Source of the DNA: Gammaproteobacteria bacterium
GTDB lineage: Bacteria > Pseudomonadota > Gammaproteobacteria > Pseudomonadales > Azotimanducaceae
Assembly (NCBI GenBank): GCA_018656865.1
Contig: JABHYO010000030.1
Span: 1 to 41,296 of the forward strand
Direction of reading: 5' to 3'
DNA length: 41,296 nucleotides
The notes under the pieces: model-generated
Databases searched by the model: none
What the model saw: only the letters and a program-made list of their open reading frames with translations
Told to the model about the DNA's origin: nothing
In this document: positions 22,527-31,274 of the stretch, piece by piece
How the letters are laid out: every line of letters starts with the position of its first letter
How positions within the stretch are numbered: position 1 is the stretch's first letter
Translations under genes and position numbers: made by a program

Positions 22527-24748
22527 ACCGAGACCTGTAAAGCCTTGAAACCGTTTCGGGAAAGGCCGTGAACGATGGCGTCTGTGTTGTCGTCGGCAAC
22601 AGCGACGATGGAACCTCCACCTCCGGCTCCTGTCAGTTTGGCGCCGAGGGCGCCATGGTCCCGTGCTATCTGTACCATTCTGTCGAGTTCTGGTGAGGAC
22701 ACCTGTATCGCGCTGAGCAAGCCATGATTGATTGTCATCATATGTCCCAGAGCTACGTAGTCACTCGTCGTGATGGCGTCAATTCCGGACTCAGTAACCT
22801 GTCGGAAGTTCTCAAAAAGTGATTCGTATAATTTTCGATTCTTGCGCCAGCGCTCTCTGACACCGGCAACCATGTCGACGGTCAGGCTGGGAGAATCGGA
22901 GATACCAATAACGAGGTTCAACTCCTTGGGGAACTCGAGCATATCCATGCGCGGTTGTTCACCTGCCTGATAGACAAGTGGTTGGCCGAAGGTGGCGATG
23001 GTATTGTCGATGCCGGACGGAGTGCCATGGGCTGCTTTCTCGCATATAAAGGCAAAGTGGTTCACCTCTTCATTATTTAGATCGAGGTTGAAGTGTTTCG
23101 ATACGGCTCGAACGATAGCAACAGCGATGGCCGCTGACCCACCGAGACCCATCGCGGCGGGTATATTCGGTTTAACATGGACGGAAAATTTGCGGTCGGC
23201 GATGTCGAGCTGCGTAAAGACATCCTGAATGGTTTGCCACCAGACCGTGTTGGATTCCTCGAGCTTATCGTCTATATCCCAGGCGGGTACATGAATCTCA
23301 GGACTATGATCTGCGTCCGAAACCTCGGCAACCACTGCGTTCTTGATCGGGACAGCGATGGCGGGTTTGCCATAAACCACGGCATGTTCGCCGAGTAGAA
23401 TAACCTTTCCATTTGCCATCGCGGTGGTTGAAATCTTCCGCTTGATCTCATTCTTGTGATTCACACCGGTCAGCTCGGCAATGATTTCTTTTGCTGCTGA
23501 AACTGTAACGTCACCCTGGTCGATCAGGTGGCTGACAACTGTTTCGAAGTGTTCCTTTGGAGCACCGGCTGTCACGGCAACACTTCGGGCATGCAGGGAC
23601 ATATGACCTTTCTGAATACCCTCGGTGGATAATGCCTTGATGGCTGAAAAGTTCTGGGCAAGACCGACAGCAGCCATCAGTTCGGCGAGCTCTCTGGCAC
23701 TGGCGACGTTCAGCATTCGGTAACTGATCATGGTCGTGTCATTGGCCTGCAGGGAACCACCGGTAATACCAACTTTAAGCGGGATCTCAATGGTGCCAAC
23801 CAGATTCCCGTCTTCGTCGGCATACCATCTGGTCAGCGCTGTATATCGGCCGTTGCGAGCGGCGTAGGCGTGGGCTGCCGCTTCGATTGCCCGCCAGTCG
23901 TTGCCAGTGGCGATAGCCAAAGGATCGATACCGTTCATGACACCCTTGTTGTGGGTTGCAGCCCGGTAGGGGTCGATCTCTGCGAACTGCGAGGCAAGAA
24001 TGATTCCGTCGCGGACTTCTTCGCCAGGGTAGCCTTTGCCTTCGAGTTGTTCCGTTGAAATGGTTACCGAAGCGCGAACAACAGCGCGGTCGGTCAGGTT
24101 GGAGAGGATCCGGAGGAAGACACGGCCTTCTGTCAGCGCCTCAATATCAGCGGCAATTTCCTCACACATGGTGTTGATGATGTTAGCGCCCATGGCATCG
24201 CAGGTATCGACCAGGATATGGACGATAAGCATGAGCGGGTTGTTTTCCGTCTGCTCGAAGATGCGGACTTCAATATCGCGGGCACCACCGCCTCGCTCAA
24301 CCATATTCGGGTGCAGTTCATTGAGCTTGTCGAGTAGTTCAGCCTTATGGAAAAGGATCTGGCTTTTAGCCTGTTCCGAATCCGGTGGATTGACGACCTG
24401 AATCTGGCCTATCAGCAGAGATTCTTCAGCAACTGCGTGAATACCGCCGGACTGCCGAAAAACTTTGGCCGCTGCACTTAGGGCGGCGACGATGGACGGT
24501 TCCTCGACAACAAGTGGAACGAGATAGTCCTTCTGATTTACCCTGAAATTTAGACCCAACCCCATGGGCAGGCCCATAACCCCAACGACGTTTTCGATCA
24601 TTTTGTCCGCACGGCTGAGGGGTAGCACGTGATGGCCGTCTCTAAGGCTGCTCAGGTCCGTTTCAGATATCCATCCATTTTCGTGAACTTTTTTTAATCT
24701 TTCCCCGATGGAAAGTTTGTAAAAACCGGGGAATCTTGCCTTATCCAT
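22523..24748 (-). CDS. fusion of class II HMG-CoA reductase and mevalonate kinase
   Basis: One 741-residue frame holds two mevalonate enzymes. Residues 1 to about 428 are class II HMG-CoA reductase with catalytic Glu83 (VVEEPSIVAA), Lys268 (THNKGVMNGID), Asp284 (TGNDWRA) and His382 (KGHMSLHAR), and the cofactor motif DAMGAN (184-189). Residues from about 441 are a GHMP mevalonate kinase: MANGKVILLGEHAVVYGKP (444-462), ATP loop PAAMGLGGSAA (530-540), catalytic Asp581 in GTPSGIDNT and TGAGGGGSIVA (706-716). The joint near 429-443 has no stop, so HMG-CoA goes to mevalonate and on to 5-phosphomevalonate on one chain. AGGAG sits five bases before the ATG. An internal ATG exists at the kinase start. 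Confidence 0.94.
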   Translation of the reverse strand: MDKARFPGFYKLSIGERLKKVHENGWISETDLSSLRDGHHVLPLSRADKMIENVVGVMGLPMGLGLNFRVNQKDYLVPLVVEEPSIVAALSAAAKVFRQSGGIHAVAEESLLIGQIQVVNPPDSEQAKSQILFHKAELLDKLNELHPNMVERGGGARDIEVRIFEQTENNPLMLIVHILVDTCDAMGANIINTMCEEIAADIEALTEGRVFLRILSNLTDRAVVRASVTISTEQLEGKGYPGEEVRDGIILASQFAEIDPYRAATHNKGVMNGIDPLAIATGNDWRAIEAAAHAYAARNGRYTALTRWYADEDGNLVGTIEIPLKVGITGGSLQANDTTMISYRMLNVASARELAELMAAVGLAQNFSAIKALSTEGIQKGHMSLHARSVAVTAGAPKEHFETVVSHLIDQGDVTVSAAKEIIAELTGVNHKNEIKRKISTTAMANGKVILLGEHAVVYGKPAIAVPIKNAVVAEVSDADHSPEIHVPAWDIDDKLEESNTVWWQTIQDVFTQLDIADRKFSVHVKPNIPAAMGLGGSAAIAVAIVRAVSKHFNLDLNNEEVNHFAFICEKAAHGTPSGIDNTIATFGQPLVYQAGEQPRMDMLEFPKELNLVIGISDSPSLTVDMVAGVRERWRKNRKLYESLFENFRQVTESGIDAITTSDYVALGHMMTINHGLLSAIQVSSPELDRMVQIARDHGALGAKLTGAGGGGSIVAVADDNTDAIVHGLSRNGFKALQVSV

Positions 24749-24794
24749 TACTACTCCTGGACTTCAATCTTTTAACAGGTCAACCGGACGTCTT

Positions 24795-25706
24795 TCATTC
24801 AATGATGAATGCGATACGCTCGCTGTATTTCATGCGTTCGGCCAGGATGGTTAATTCGTCTTTGTTGGCACTGAAGGCGATTCCGAAATCGCCACCGCCC
24901 GCACCTGAAGGCTTGTATACGCAATGCGCCGATTCTACCTCTTTTCGCAGTGCAATATGAGGTTCATTGTAGAAATTTAGGTTGGAATCTTCTGAGAATT
25001 CATTGAGATAGCGGCCAAAACGATGAAGCACTTTAAGTAATTGTTCGGTGGGCAAATCGCTCGCAAAGGACTCCGCCACAGTACGCAGTCGGTTGATATG
25101 GTAGCTGAATCGCTTCGGTGCTTCCTTCCGCCAGGTTTCGAGTCTGGCGACATACTCGGTGGTGGATGCCGAGACCCCGGTCCAGATGGCTAGCATGTGG
25201 AGGTTTTTCGGCAAAGCGAAGGGCTCTACGGTCACATCCTTTTGAAACCGGATAGCCGTGTCCATGATGGAAAGCGCAATATCGGCGCCGCTACCTTTGC
25301 CATTCTGGAATCTGCGGTGGCTGGAGATGGCTTTCTCGAGCTGATGTTCAAGAGGCAAGTCGGGGCTCAGCAACTTCACCAGCGAAGCGGTGAGTGCCGC
25401 CGAAGAACCAAGGCCGAGCTTTATATCACCGCAAAAAAAATCGTGGGTATCGAGCGTCAGTGAACAGCCTTCCAGTTGTGCCCGGCAATCGAGTTCATTG
25501 ACGACTGCATTCAAAAGCGGCTGTTGCTCTATGCCTTTTTCCATAGGCATATGATGGGTGTCCGGGAATTTCATGGTGAGCTGGTGTTTGCGGTCGTCGC
25601 TGATGGTGGTCACGGCTCTCTGTGGTACGGGCGTCAGCACGGCGGGGCCACCATGTAGTACTGAATATTCGCCAATGAGAAAAAGTTTACCGGGCGTACT
25701 TGTCAT
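24795..25706 (-). CDS. GHMP kinase, phosphomevalonate kinase by context
   Basis: A 303-residue GHMP kinase: STPGKLFLIGEYSVLHGG (3-20), ATP loop KLGLGSSAALTASL (96-109), RFQNGKGSGADIA (132-144) and KPSGAGGGDFGIAF (265-278). GHMP members are hard to separate by motif alone. Its position between mvaD and the HMG-CoA reductase-mevalonate kinase fusion, and its SGADIA motif, make phosphomevalonate kinase (5-phosphomevalonate to the diphosphate) the best call. Its start overlaps the end of mvaD by four bases, so they are coupled. The downstream fusion begins 46 bases after its stop. Confidence 0.85.
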   Translation of the reverse strand: MTSTPGKLFLIGEYSVLHGGPAVLTPVPQRAVTTISDDRKHQLTMKFPDTHHMPMEKGIEQQPLLNAVVNELDCRAQLEGCSLTLDTHDFFCGDIKLGLGSSAALTASLVKLLSPDLPLEHQLEKAISSHRRFQNGKGSGADIALSIMDTAIRFQKDVTVEPFALPKNLHMLAIWTGVSASTTEYVARLETWRKEAPKRFSYHINRLRTVAESFASDLPTEQLLKVLHRFGRYLNEFSEDSNLNFYNEPHIALRKEVESAHCVYKPSGAGGGDFGIAFSANKDELTILAERMKYSERIAFIIE

Positions 25707-26665
25707 GAAGCGGTGATCTCCGGTTCACCCCCGACCCGGGTTTCAATCGTGCGCAAAATTCCAGGCAGTTCGCTGATGCGGGCATTGATGGACTTAGCGT
25801 GCTCTGCCGGACAGATGACTTTGACCTGAGCGCCGGCATCAATCGTGAAAAAGGCGGGAGTGCCGGATTCTCTGAGTTGCCTGACTTCATGCATGACGGC
25901 TAACGTCGCGGGTAACCAGTAGAGGATTGGTGGCCGGGTTGTGATGATGGCTCCGTGCATTTTCAGGCAGTTGTGTTCAGCGACGTCTGCCAGTTTTTCG
26001 AAATCACGATCAACAATGGCAAGCCTTGCATCATCCATATCTTGAACGTGGCTTCTCAGCCACTCACGGTAATAAGGGGAGGTCGCCGCTGTGTGCTTCA
26101 TCGCCTCGCTGGAACCTACGGTCTTCGTGCCATCACTGGCGATCGCGACAATGACGGCAAGCGGCCAGTCCTCTGCCGGCATGATACGAGAGGCAAAAGC
26201 ATCGTCTGCAGGAATAATTTCGACAAACCCGCCGAAAACTGAGCGTGCTGCTGAACCGGAACCAATCCTTGCGAGCTGAGAGAGCACCTGGCGTGAGAGG
26301 TTCAGGTTCAGGATTTCGCTGAAGCCTATGGCCAGAGCAGCAAACCCGGAAGCGCTGGATGCCAGGCCCGTTCCTGTAGGGAAGTTGTTTTCGGTCGTAA
26401 TGTGGAAGTGACCCTGGACCTCATATTGTTTTCGAAGGAGGTCGAGAAAATCCAGTATCCGTTGTCTTGCAGTCTCGGGCGCATTGAAATCGATAACATC
26501 GGATTGACCCTCAATCCTCTCGATTATCGTCGTGGTGCGCAGGTCTTCCAGACCGATTGACAGTGAGGCTGTCGCGGGCTGGTTCAGGCCTTTTTCCAGT
26601 TTGCCCCAATATTTAATCAGAGCGATATTGGCAGCGGCGGAAACGGTAACACGGGTTTTGGTCAT
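25703..26665 (-). CDS. mvaD: diphosphomevalonate decarboxylase
   Basis: A 320-residue decarboxylase that converts mevalonate diphosphate to isopentenyl diphosphate with ATP. Signatures are AAANIALIKYWGKLEKGLNQP (10-30), TASLSIG, the ATP loop TGTGLASSASGFAALA, SGSAARSVFGGFVE and the catalytic-type Asp in FTIDAGAQVKVIC. The frame can be extended nine codons to another ATG. I chose the ATG at 26665, because MTKTRVTVSAAANIALIK matches the usual N-terminus. It leads the minus-strand mevalonate operon, divergent from ispA with about 45 bp between them. Confidence 0.95.
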   Translation of the reverse strand: MTKTRVTVSAAANIALIKYWGKLEKGLNQPATASLSIGLEDLRTTTIIERIEGQSDVIDFNAPETARQRILDFLDLLRKQYEVQGHFHITTENNFPTGTGLASSASGFAALAIGFSEILNLNLSRQVLSQLARIGSGSAARSVFGGFVEIIPADDAFASRIMPAEDWPLAVIVAIASDGTKTVGSSEAMKHTAATSPYYREWLRSHVQDMDDARLAIVDRDFEKLADVAEHNCLKMHGAIITTRPPILYWLPATLAVMHEVRQLRESGTPAFFTIDAGAQVKVICPAEHAKSINARISELPGILRTIETRVGGEPEITAS

Positions 26666-26710
26666 AACGGGATGGTAGCATAGACGCCACATTGCGATTG
26701 GCTGTGGTTG

Positions 26711-27595
26711 ATGATGGATAAGGCATTCAGCGAGCGTGCCGGGGAACTGAAAGCTCGTGTTGAAAGCGTGATGAGTGCCTTTGTGGACCAGCGTGTTCAG
26801 GGTGAGAGTCTGCTGGCAGAAGCTGTGCGCTATGCGGTGAAAACCGATGGCAAGAGAATCAGGCCGCTATTGTCTTATGCGACTGCCGAATTGCTGGATG
26901 TGCCCATCTCGACTGCGGACTACCCGGCAGCTGCGATCGAGCTTGTCCACACGTATTCGCTGGTTCACGATGATCTCCCGGCGATGGACGACGACGATTT
27001 ACGGCGGGGTCAGCCGACTGTGCACAAAGCATTCGATGAGGCGACGGCTATCCTGGTCGGAGACGCGCTCCTAACCCACAGTTTCGAGTTCCTGGCATCA
27101 GCAACGGTTGAGCCCGCACTCGTTGTGCAGTGGGTTCAGCAACTGGCAAGACTCTCCGGAGCAACGGGCATGGTTCAGGGGCAGTCGACGGATCTTGAGG
27201 GGGAGAGCAGGCCGTTAGCACTCGCCGAACTCGAAACCATGCACCGAAATAAGAGCGGTGGTTTGATCAACGCGAGCCTGACAATGATTGCGCGGGCTTC
27301 CGGCGATGAAGGGGCTGAAAAGCAGCTTGCTGACTTCGGTCATCACATCGGCCTCGCTTTTCAGATCCGTGACGACATTCTCGATGTTGAGGCCTCCACT
27401 GAGAAGCTGGGTAAACCAAAAGGGTCAGATGCGAACAAGAACAAGTCCACCTTTGTCAGTCTGATGGGAATCGAGGTGTCGAAACAACGCATGCAAACAG
27501 AGTTGGAAGCCGCGAATACCGTTCTGGACATCTTCGGCAACAAGGCTGATCCACTCAGATGGATCGCCAACTTCATCGTTGCCCGCGACTTCTAG
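26711..27595 (+). CDS. ispA: farnesyl diphosphate synthase (polyprenyl synthetase family)
   Basis: About 294 residues with both Asp-rich motifs of trans-prenyltransferases: DDLPAMDDDDLRRGQPTVHKAF (first motif with DDxxxxD spacing of bacterial FPP/GPP synthases) and FQIRDDILDVEAS (second). GKRIRPLL and GATGMVQGQSTDLE are also typical. It condenses IPP and DMAPP to farnesyl diphosphate. ATG at 26711 or 26714 is likely; the upstream TTG is not needed. It is divergent from mvaD with a shared short promoter region, so the pathway's supply and use genes are co-located. The C-terminus is slightly shortened relative to E. coli IspA. Confidence 0.92.
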   Translation: MMDKAFSERAGELKARVESVMSAFVDQRVQGESLLAEAVRYAVKTDGKRIRPLLSYATAELLDVPISTADYPAAAIELVHTYSLVHDDLPAMDDDDLRRGQPTVHKAFDEATAILVGDALLTHSFEFLASATVEPALVVQWVQQLARLSGATGMVQGQSTDLEGESRPLALAELETMHRNKSGGLINASLTMIARASGDEGAEKQLADFGHHIGLAFQIRDDILDVEASTEKLGKPKGSDANKNKSTFVSLMGIEVSKQRMQTELEAANTVLDIFGNKADPLRWIANFIVARDF

Positions 27596-27662
27596 ATGAG
27601 GACATCCGTCAGATGAAGACTAATTTTGGGACATCCAGGATTTACGGTGAGGTACTAGAAAG

Positions 27663-28484
27663 ATGAAACACCTGCAGGACAAAGTAGCAATCGTTACCGG
27701 TGCTGGCCGGGGCGTTGGGCTCGCCACGGCAAAGCTTTTGGTCGCTGAGGGAGCGAAAGTGGTCATCAACGACCTTGATTCCGATGTTGCTGAAGAAGCT
27801 GCACTCGAAATCGGTGCCAAATCTGATGTTATCGCGGTACCTGGAAGTGTGACTGATCCTGGTTTCCCGGACGCATTGATCCAATCAGCGCTTGATGCCT
27901 TTGGCACTATCGACATTGTTGTCAACAATGCTGGGTATATCTGGAATGGAGCAATGCACAATCACTCTGATGAGCAGTTTCAGGCAATGTTGGATGTCCA
28001 CATAACTGCGCCTTTCAGGATACTGAGGTCATTCTCTAATTGGCTCAGGCCACAGGCAAAGAAGGAACTTGAAGAACTTGGGGCTCCTGTCTGTCGTAAA
28101 GTAGTGAATGTCTCTTCGGTATCGGGGACAACAGGAATCGCTACGCAGATTGCCTATAGTTCAGGTAAAGCCGGTGTCCTGGGGTTGACGAAAACTCTTG
28201 CCAAGGAGTGGGGCCGCTACAACGTCACCGTCAACTGTGTCGCCTTTGGTCATATCGATACAAGGTTGACGCAGGCTTACGCGGATGCCCCCCCAACCAT
28301 CGATGTTGATGGTCAGGCACTTAAAGTGGGGCTGCATGAAAATCAGATTCGAGCTGTGCGTGCAGCGGCCCCGCTAGGACGCACGGGTCGTCCCGAGGAT
28401 GCCGCGGGCGCTATCTATCTTTTTTGTATTCCTCAGTCCGACTACATTACGGGCGAGGTTTTGACATGCTCGGGTGGAGCATAA
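27663..28484 (+). CDS. SDR family NAD(P)-dependent oxidoreductase (FabG-like)
   Basis: A 273-residue short-chain dehydrogenase with TGAGRGVGLATA (cofactor), DIVVNNAGYIWNG, NVSSVSG (catalytic Ser), YSSGKAG (Tyr-x-x-x-Lys) and C-terminal GEVLTCSGGA. It is somewhat longer than FabG because of an insertion near residues 190-235 (DAPPTIDVDGQALKVGLHENQ). The 67-bp gap after ispA and same direction allow co-transcription but do not show a role in isoprenoid synthesis. It converges with the Sec-peroxiredoxin gene across a hairpin. Confidence 0.9.
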   Translation: MKHLQDKVAIVTGAGRGVGLATAKLLVAEGAKVVINDLDSDVAEEAALEIGAKSDVIAVPGSVTDPGFPDALIQSALDAFGTIDIVVNNAGYIWNGAMHNHSDEQFQAMLDVHITAPFRILRSFSNWLRPQAKKELEELGAPVCRKVVNVSSVSGTTGIATQIAYSSGKAGVLGLTKTLAKEWGRYNVTVNCVAFGHIDTRLTQAYADAPPTIDVDGQALKVGLHENQIRAVRAAAPLGRTGRPEDAAGAIYLFCIPQSDYITGEVLTCSGGA

Positions 28485-28501
28485 GGCAAGACCTGCTGAG
28501 A

Positions 28502-28525
28502 CCAGGAACATCATGGATGTCCTGG
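28502..28525. terminator. bidirectional hairpin between converging genes
   Basis: CCAGG-a-ACATC pairs with GATGT-CCTGG across the loop atg: ten base pairs with one bulged A. It sits exactly between the converging SDR and Sec-peroxiredoxin genes, where a shared terminator is expected. There is no U-tract on either strand, so intrinsic termination is uncertain. Confidence 0.45.
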
Positions 28526-28526
28526 G

Positions 28527-29030
28527 CTAGAGGTTGAGCCTGCTTAGCGTGGCATCGAGGTCAGAACCGGCGGATCTGGGGTTTACATTTTTGTCGATGC
28601 TAACGATGGCGCCAGATTTGTCGATGTAGAATGTCCACCTTTTCGCGAAGCCGATTGGGGAAAGCACGCCGTAGGCATCCGAAGTTTCTTTGGTAGCGTC
28701 CGATAGAATGGGGAAATTCGCATCGTGTTCCTTCGCGAATGCTGTCACCTCGTCCAGCGCGTCAACGCTTGCCATGAAGTAAGCGACATCGTGTCGTTTT
28801 AAGACTTTGCCACTGTCACGCAGCGACTTGCATTGGATCGTTCAGCCGCCGGTGAAGACCCTGGGGAAAAACGCGATGACGACACCACGTTCACCTTTGA
28901 ACTGACTCAGTTGATACCGTTCGCCATCTGAAGACTGCAGGTCAAAGTCAGGTGCGACATCGCCCACTTCCGGTGCTGCCCAGACCATGGGCATTGACAG
29001 TGCAAAAAATAAAGTAACAAGGGTTCTCAT
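28527..29030 (-). CDS. secreted selenocysteine peroxiredoxin (TGA at 28842-28844 read as selenocysteine)
   Basis: The frame yields 167 residues if the in-frame TGA is Sec63. An N-terminal signal peptide (MRTLVTLFFALSMPMVWA) targets the periplasm. The AhpC/TSA-type fold follows: VGDVAPDFDLQSSDG, then GVVIAFFPRVFTGG-U-TIQCKSLRD. Sec stands where peroxiredoxins have the peroxidatic Cys (usually FTPGC), and Cys67 four residues on may resolve it. After the TGA the sequence remains peroxiredoxin-like (FPILSDATKETSDAYGVLS, GFAKRWTFYIDKSG) to the stop. The ATG at 29030 has AGGAGAG upstream; a GTG six codons earlier opens the frame. Likely reduces peroxides in the envelope. Confidence 0.88.
28811..28832 (-). 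promoter_or_regulatory. candidate SECIS hairpin of the Sec-peroxiredoxin gene
   Basis: Starting 10 bases after the TGA, on the minus strand, GUCGC pairs with GUGAC around the loop UGC. The stem extends outward by UGC/GUG pairs across a small internal loop. Location within the first 40 bases after UGA suits bacterial Sec insertion. It was judged by eye and the apical loop is small. Confidence 0.3.
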
Positions 29031-29132
29031 ATTCTCTCTCCTGAACACGACCTTATTGTAAGCGGCTTTGCCACAATGTGAAATTGTCTGAAGAAGATGT
29101 TTGTTCTAAGCTCGTTTGTCAACGGAGGAAGA

Positions 29133-29324
29133 ATGTCGAAACCAGTCCTTGGAATGCTGATCGGGCTCATCGCTGGCGGCGCCATCGGTTTTGTTGGCGT
29201 GGTCTATTTCGATGTGGGGCCCTGGTTTGACCGACTCTGCGTGGTTGGTAGTTGCCTGCTGATATCTCAGCTGCTGGGTGCCACGATCGCAGCCGCATTG
29301 GGGAAGCCCCATCAGGTGGACTAG
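29133..29324 (+). CDS. small two-TM membrane protein
   Basis: A 63-residue protein, MSKPVLGMLIGLIAGGAIGF at the start, with two hydrophobic segments (about 5-26 and 34-54) joined by a short Asp/Pro/Trp loop (DVGPWFDRL). GGAGG stands five to nine bases before the ATG at 29133, which is why I accept it despite its size. It is divergent from the Sec-peroxiredoxin and convergent with selB. Function unknown. Confidence 0.6.
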   Translation: MSKPVLGMLIGLIAGGAIGFVGVVYFDVGPWFDRLCVVGSCLLISQLLGATIAAALGKPHQVD

Positions 29325-29399
29325 TATTGCCGCGACTCTAATTTCGCAAAGGCCAACCATGTTGTGCGAAATTAAGCAGCCTCCGCATGATTGCCAAAT

Positions 29400-31274
29400 C
29401 TACTCCATGATCTGTCTTACATCACCCTGGCGGCGAGTAATACCAAGCCGATCAAAGTACTCCAGCAGCTCAATAGCAAGATTTCGACCCGTGCCCGCGG
29501 CATCTCGATACTGTTGTACTGTGAACTGACCTGCATCGTTTGCGGCTTCATGCAAACACAATTTCAGCGTTTCGATCGCTTCCGGTACAAAGTATCGGTT
29601 CTTGACAGGCTTGATGAGTTGTCCGGTTTTCACGACCTGGTTCAGGATTTTTTCCAGCGACTTGGGATCCAGGTTCATTGATTTGGCCAGGTCATGCAGT
29701 ACAGGAGGTTTTATTGGGTCCGCCTGAATCAATGGCAGGATTTTTTCAAAAGTCGCGAGCTCTTTTTTACTCAATTGCACGCCCTGACCAGGGCGCTTCA
29801 CAAGATTGCCATCCTGTTGGAGTTCTTCGCGAGCGACGAGTTCTGCAATTGCCTGCTCGAGTAACTCCGCCGGTAAACGTACTAGTCGCGTAACCTGGCT
29901 CACGGGCAGGCCCGGTTTCCCCGGGTTTTCGGCGTGCCAGGTATCGAGGTGCTGCAGTAGTGAATCGAGTGCTTTCTCAAAATGAGCTGAGCCGATAATT
30001 CTGCCGGCTCCTGCGACGACAGTCTCTAAACCTTCGCTTATGTGTTGAAGCTGCTCGGCTTGAAGATTAAATGCAGTCCCAAATTTGAAGGTATCTACGC
30101 CTGATGGTGATTGGGCAAGCATAGCTTCCAGCGTTGCTGCCGGTGATGCAGGGTCGATACATTTGAGTAGATTCAGCCGTTCAGTTTTGGCTCGTCCCCG
30201 TTTCGGCGAAAAGGGGTCGATGATGACTCCGCCACCTATTGTGCGCAGCGCTGCCTGATCACGAATAACAAACCTGTCACCGACGCAGATGTTGATGTTG
30301 TCATCGAGCACAAGCTGGACAAGGCCCGAGTCTCCCGGAGCGATCCTGCTACCCTCAAGCATGGCGACGCGGGCGGTGACGTGATTAGCGGCAGTGTGAA
30401 AGTGCACTGGGGTCCAGTGTGGCAAGGCCTTGGTTTCAGATTCTAGGAGAGTAAGCCGGGCATCTATCCTGTCTGAGGGTTCTCCGGAGTTGTTTGTCAG
30501 CCAGTTGCCGCGGTGTATGTCCTCAATTTCGAGCTTGGCGGATGCCAGGTTAACCGCGCAACGGTCCCCGATGGTGGCGGTTTCAGAAATTTGATTTTGT
30601 GTGTGCAGTCCTCTGACGCGCACAGGGATGCCCTGCGGCATAAGTGTCAGGCTATCTCCGATCTCGACCTTTCCGCTGAAGACACTTCCGGTAACAACAA
30701 TACCGGCACCGTGGACAGTGAAGCGCCTGTCTATCGCAAGTCGAAACAGACCCTTGGCGGACTTCTGTTCGGTATCATCGGCGGCAATGTCGAGTGCAAG
30801 CTTCACTGTGTCGACACCTTCACCGGTAATTGCTGAAACAGGCAAGATGTCTGCGTTATCAAGGAACGACCCCGCGATAAACTGTTCAATTTCATCGGTG
30901 ACTTCGGTAATGCGAGCGCTGTCAACACGATCAATCTTGGTCAAAGCGATAGCGCCGCGGGTGATGCCCAACAATTTCAGGACATCCATGTGCTCGACAG
31001 TCTGCGGCATGATGCCATCATCGGCAGCAATCACGAGAAGAGCGAAATCAATTGTTGATACACCTGCCAGCATATTGCTGATGAATCGAATGTGGCCGGG
31101 CACATCGACGAAACCAAGCCGTTGGCCGGTTTCCGCATCAATGTAAGCGAATCCGAGATCAATGGTCAGACCTCTTTGCTTCTCTTCTTTCAGGCTGTCT
31201 GTGTCAACACCAGACAACGCCTGTACCAAAGAGGTCTTGCCGTGATCGACATGGCCTGCCGTGGCAACAATCAT
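29400..31274 (-). CDS. selB: selenocysteine-specific translation elongation factor SelB
   Basis: A 624-residue protein. The N-terminal GTPase has P-loop GHVDHGKTSL (7-16), DVPGH (57-61) and ALTKIDRV. EF-Tu-like domains II and III follow, then a C-terminal region of winged helices (from about residue 440) that binds the SECIS hairpin in mRNA. It carries selenocysteinyl-tRNA to UGA codons. The length is typical of bacterial SelB. Its ATG overlaps the selA stop by four bases (ATGA), so selA-selB are translationally coupled. Its clients in this window are the UGSC protein and the peroxiredoxin. Confidence 0.96.
   Translation of the reverse strand: MIVATAGHVDHGKTSLVQALSGVDTDSLKEEKQRGLTIDLGFAYIDAETGQRLGFVDVPGHIRFISNMLAGVSTIDFALLVIAADDGIMPQTVEHMDVLKLLGITRGAIALTKIDRVDSARITEVTDEIEQFIAGSFLDNADILPVSAITGEGVDTVKLALDIAADDTEQKSAKGLFRLAIDRRFTVHGAGIVVTGSVFSGKVEIGDSLTLMPQGIPVRVRGLHTQNQISETATIGDRCAVNLASAKLEIEDIHRGNWLTNNSGEPSDRIDARLTLLESETKALPHWTPVHFHTAANHVTARVAMLEGSRIAPGDSGLVQLVLDDNINICVGDRFVIRDQAALRTIGGGVIIDPFSPKRGRAKTERLNLLKCIDPASPAATLEAMLAQSPSGVDTFKFGTAFNLQAEQLQHISEGLETVVAGAGRIIGSAHFEKALDSLLQHLDTWHAENPGKPGLPVSQVTRLVRLPAELLEQAIAELVAREELQQDGNLVKRPGQGVQLSKKELATFEKILPLIQADPIKPPVLHDLAKSMNLDPKSLEKILNQVVKTGQLIKPVKNRYFVPEAIETLKLCLHEAANDAGQFTVQQYRDAAGTGRNLAIELLEYFDRLGITRRQGDVRQIME

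Noticed and set aside
28527-28775. Truncated peroxiredoxin pseudogene
   Set aside because: The only defect is a TGA at the peroxidatic position, the frame and motifs on both sides are intact, and Sec decoding genes are present.
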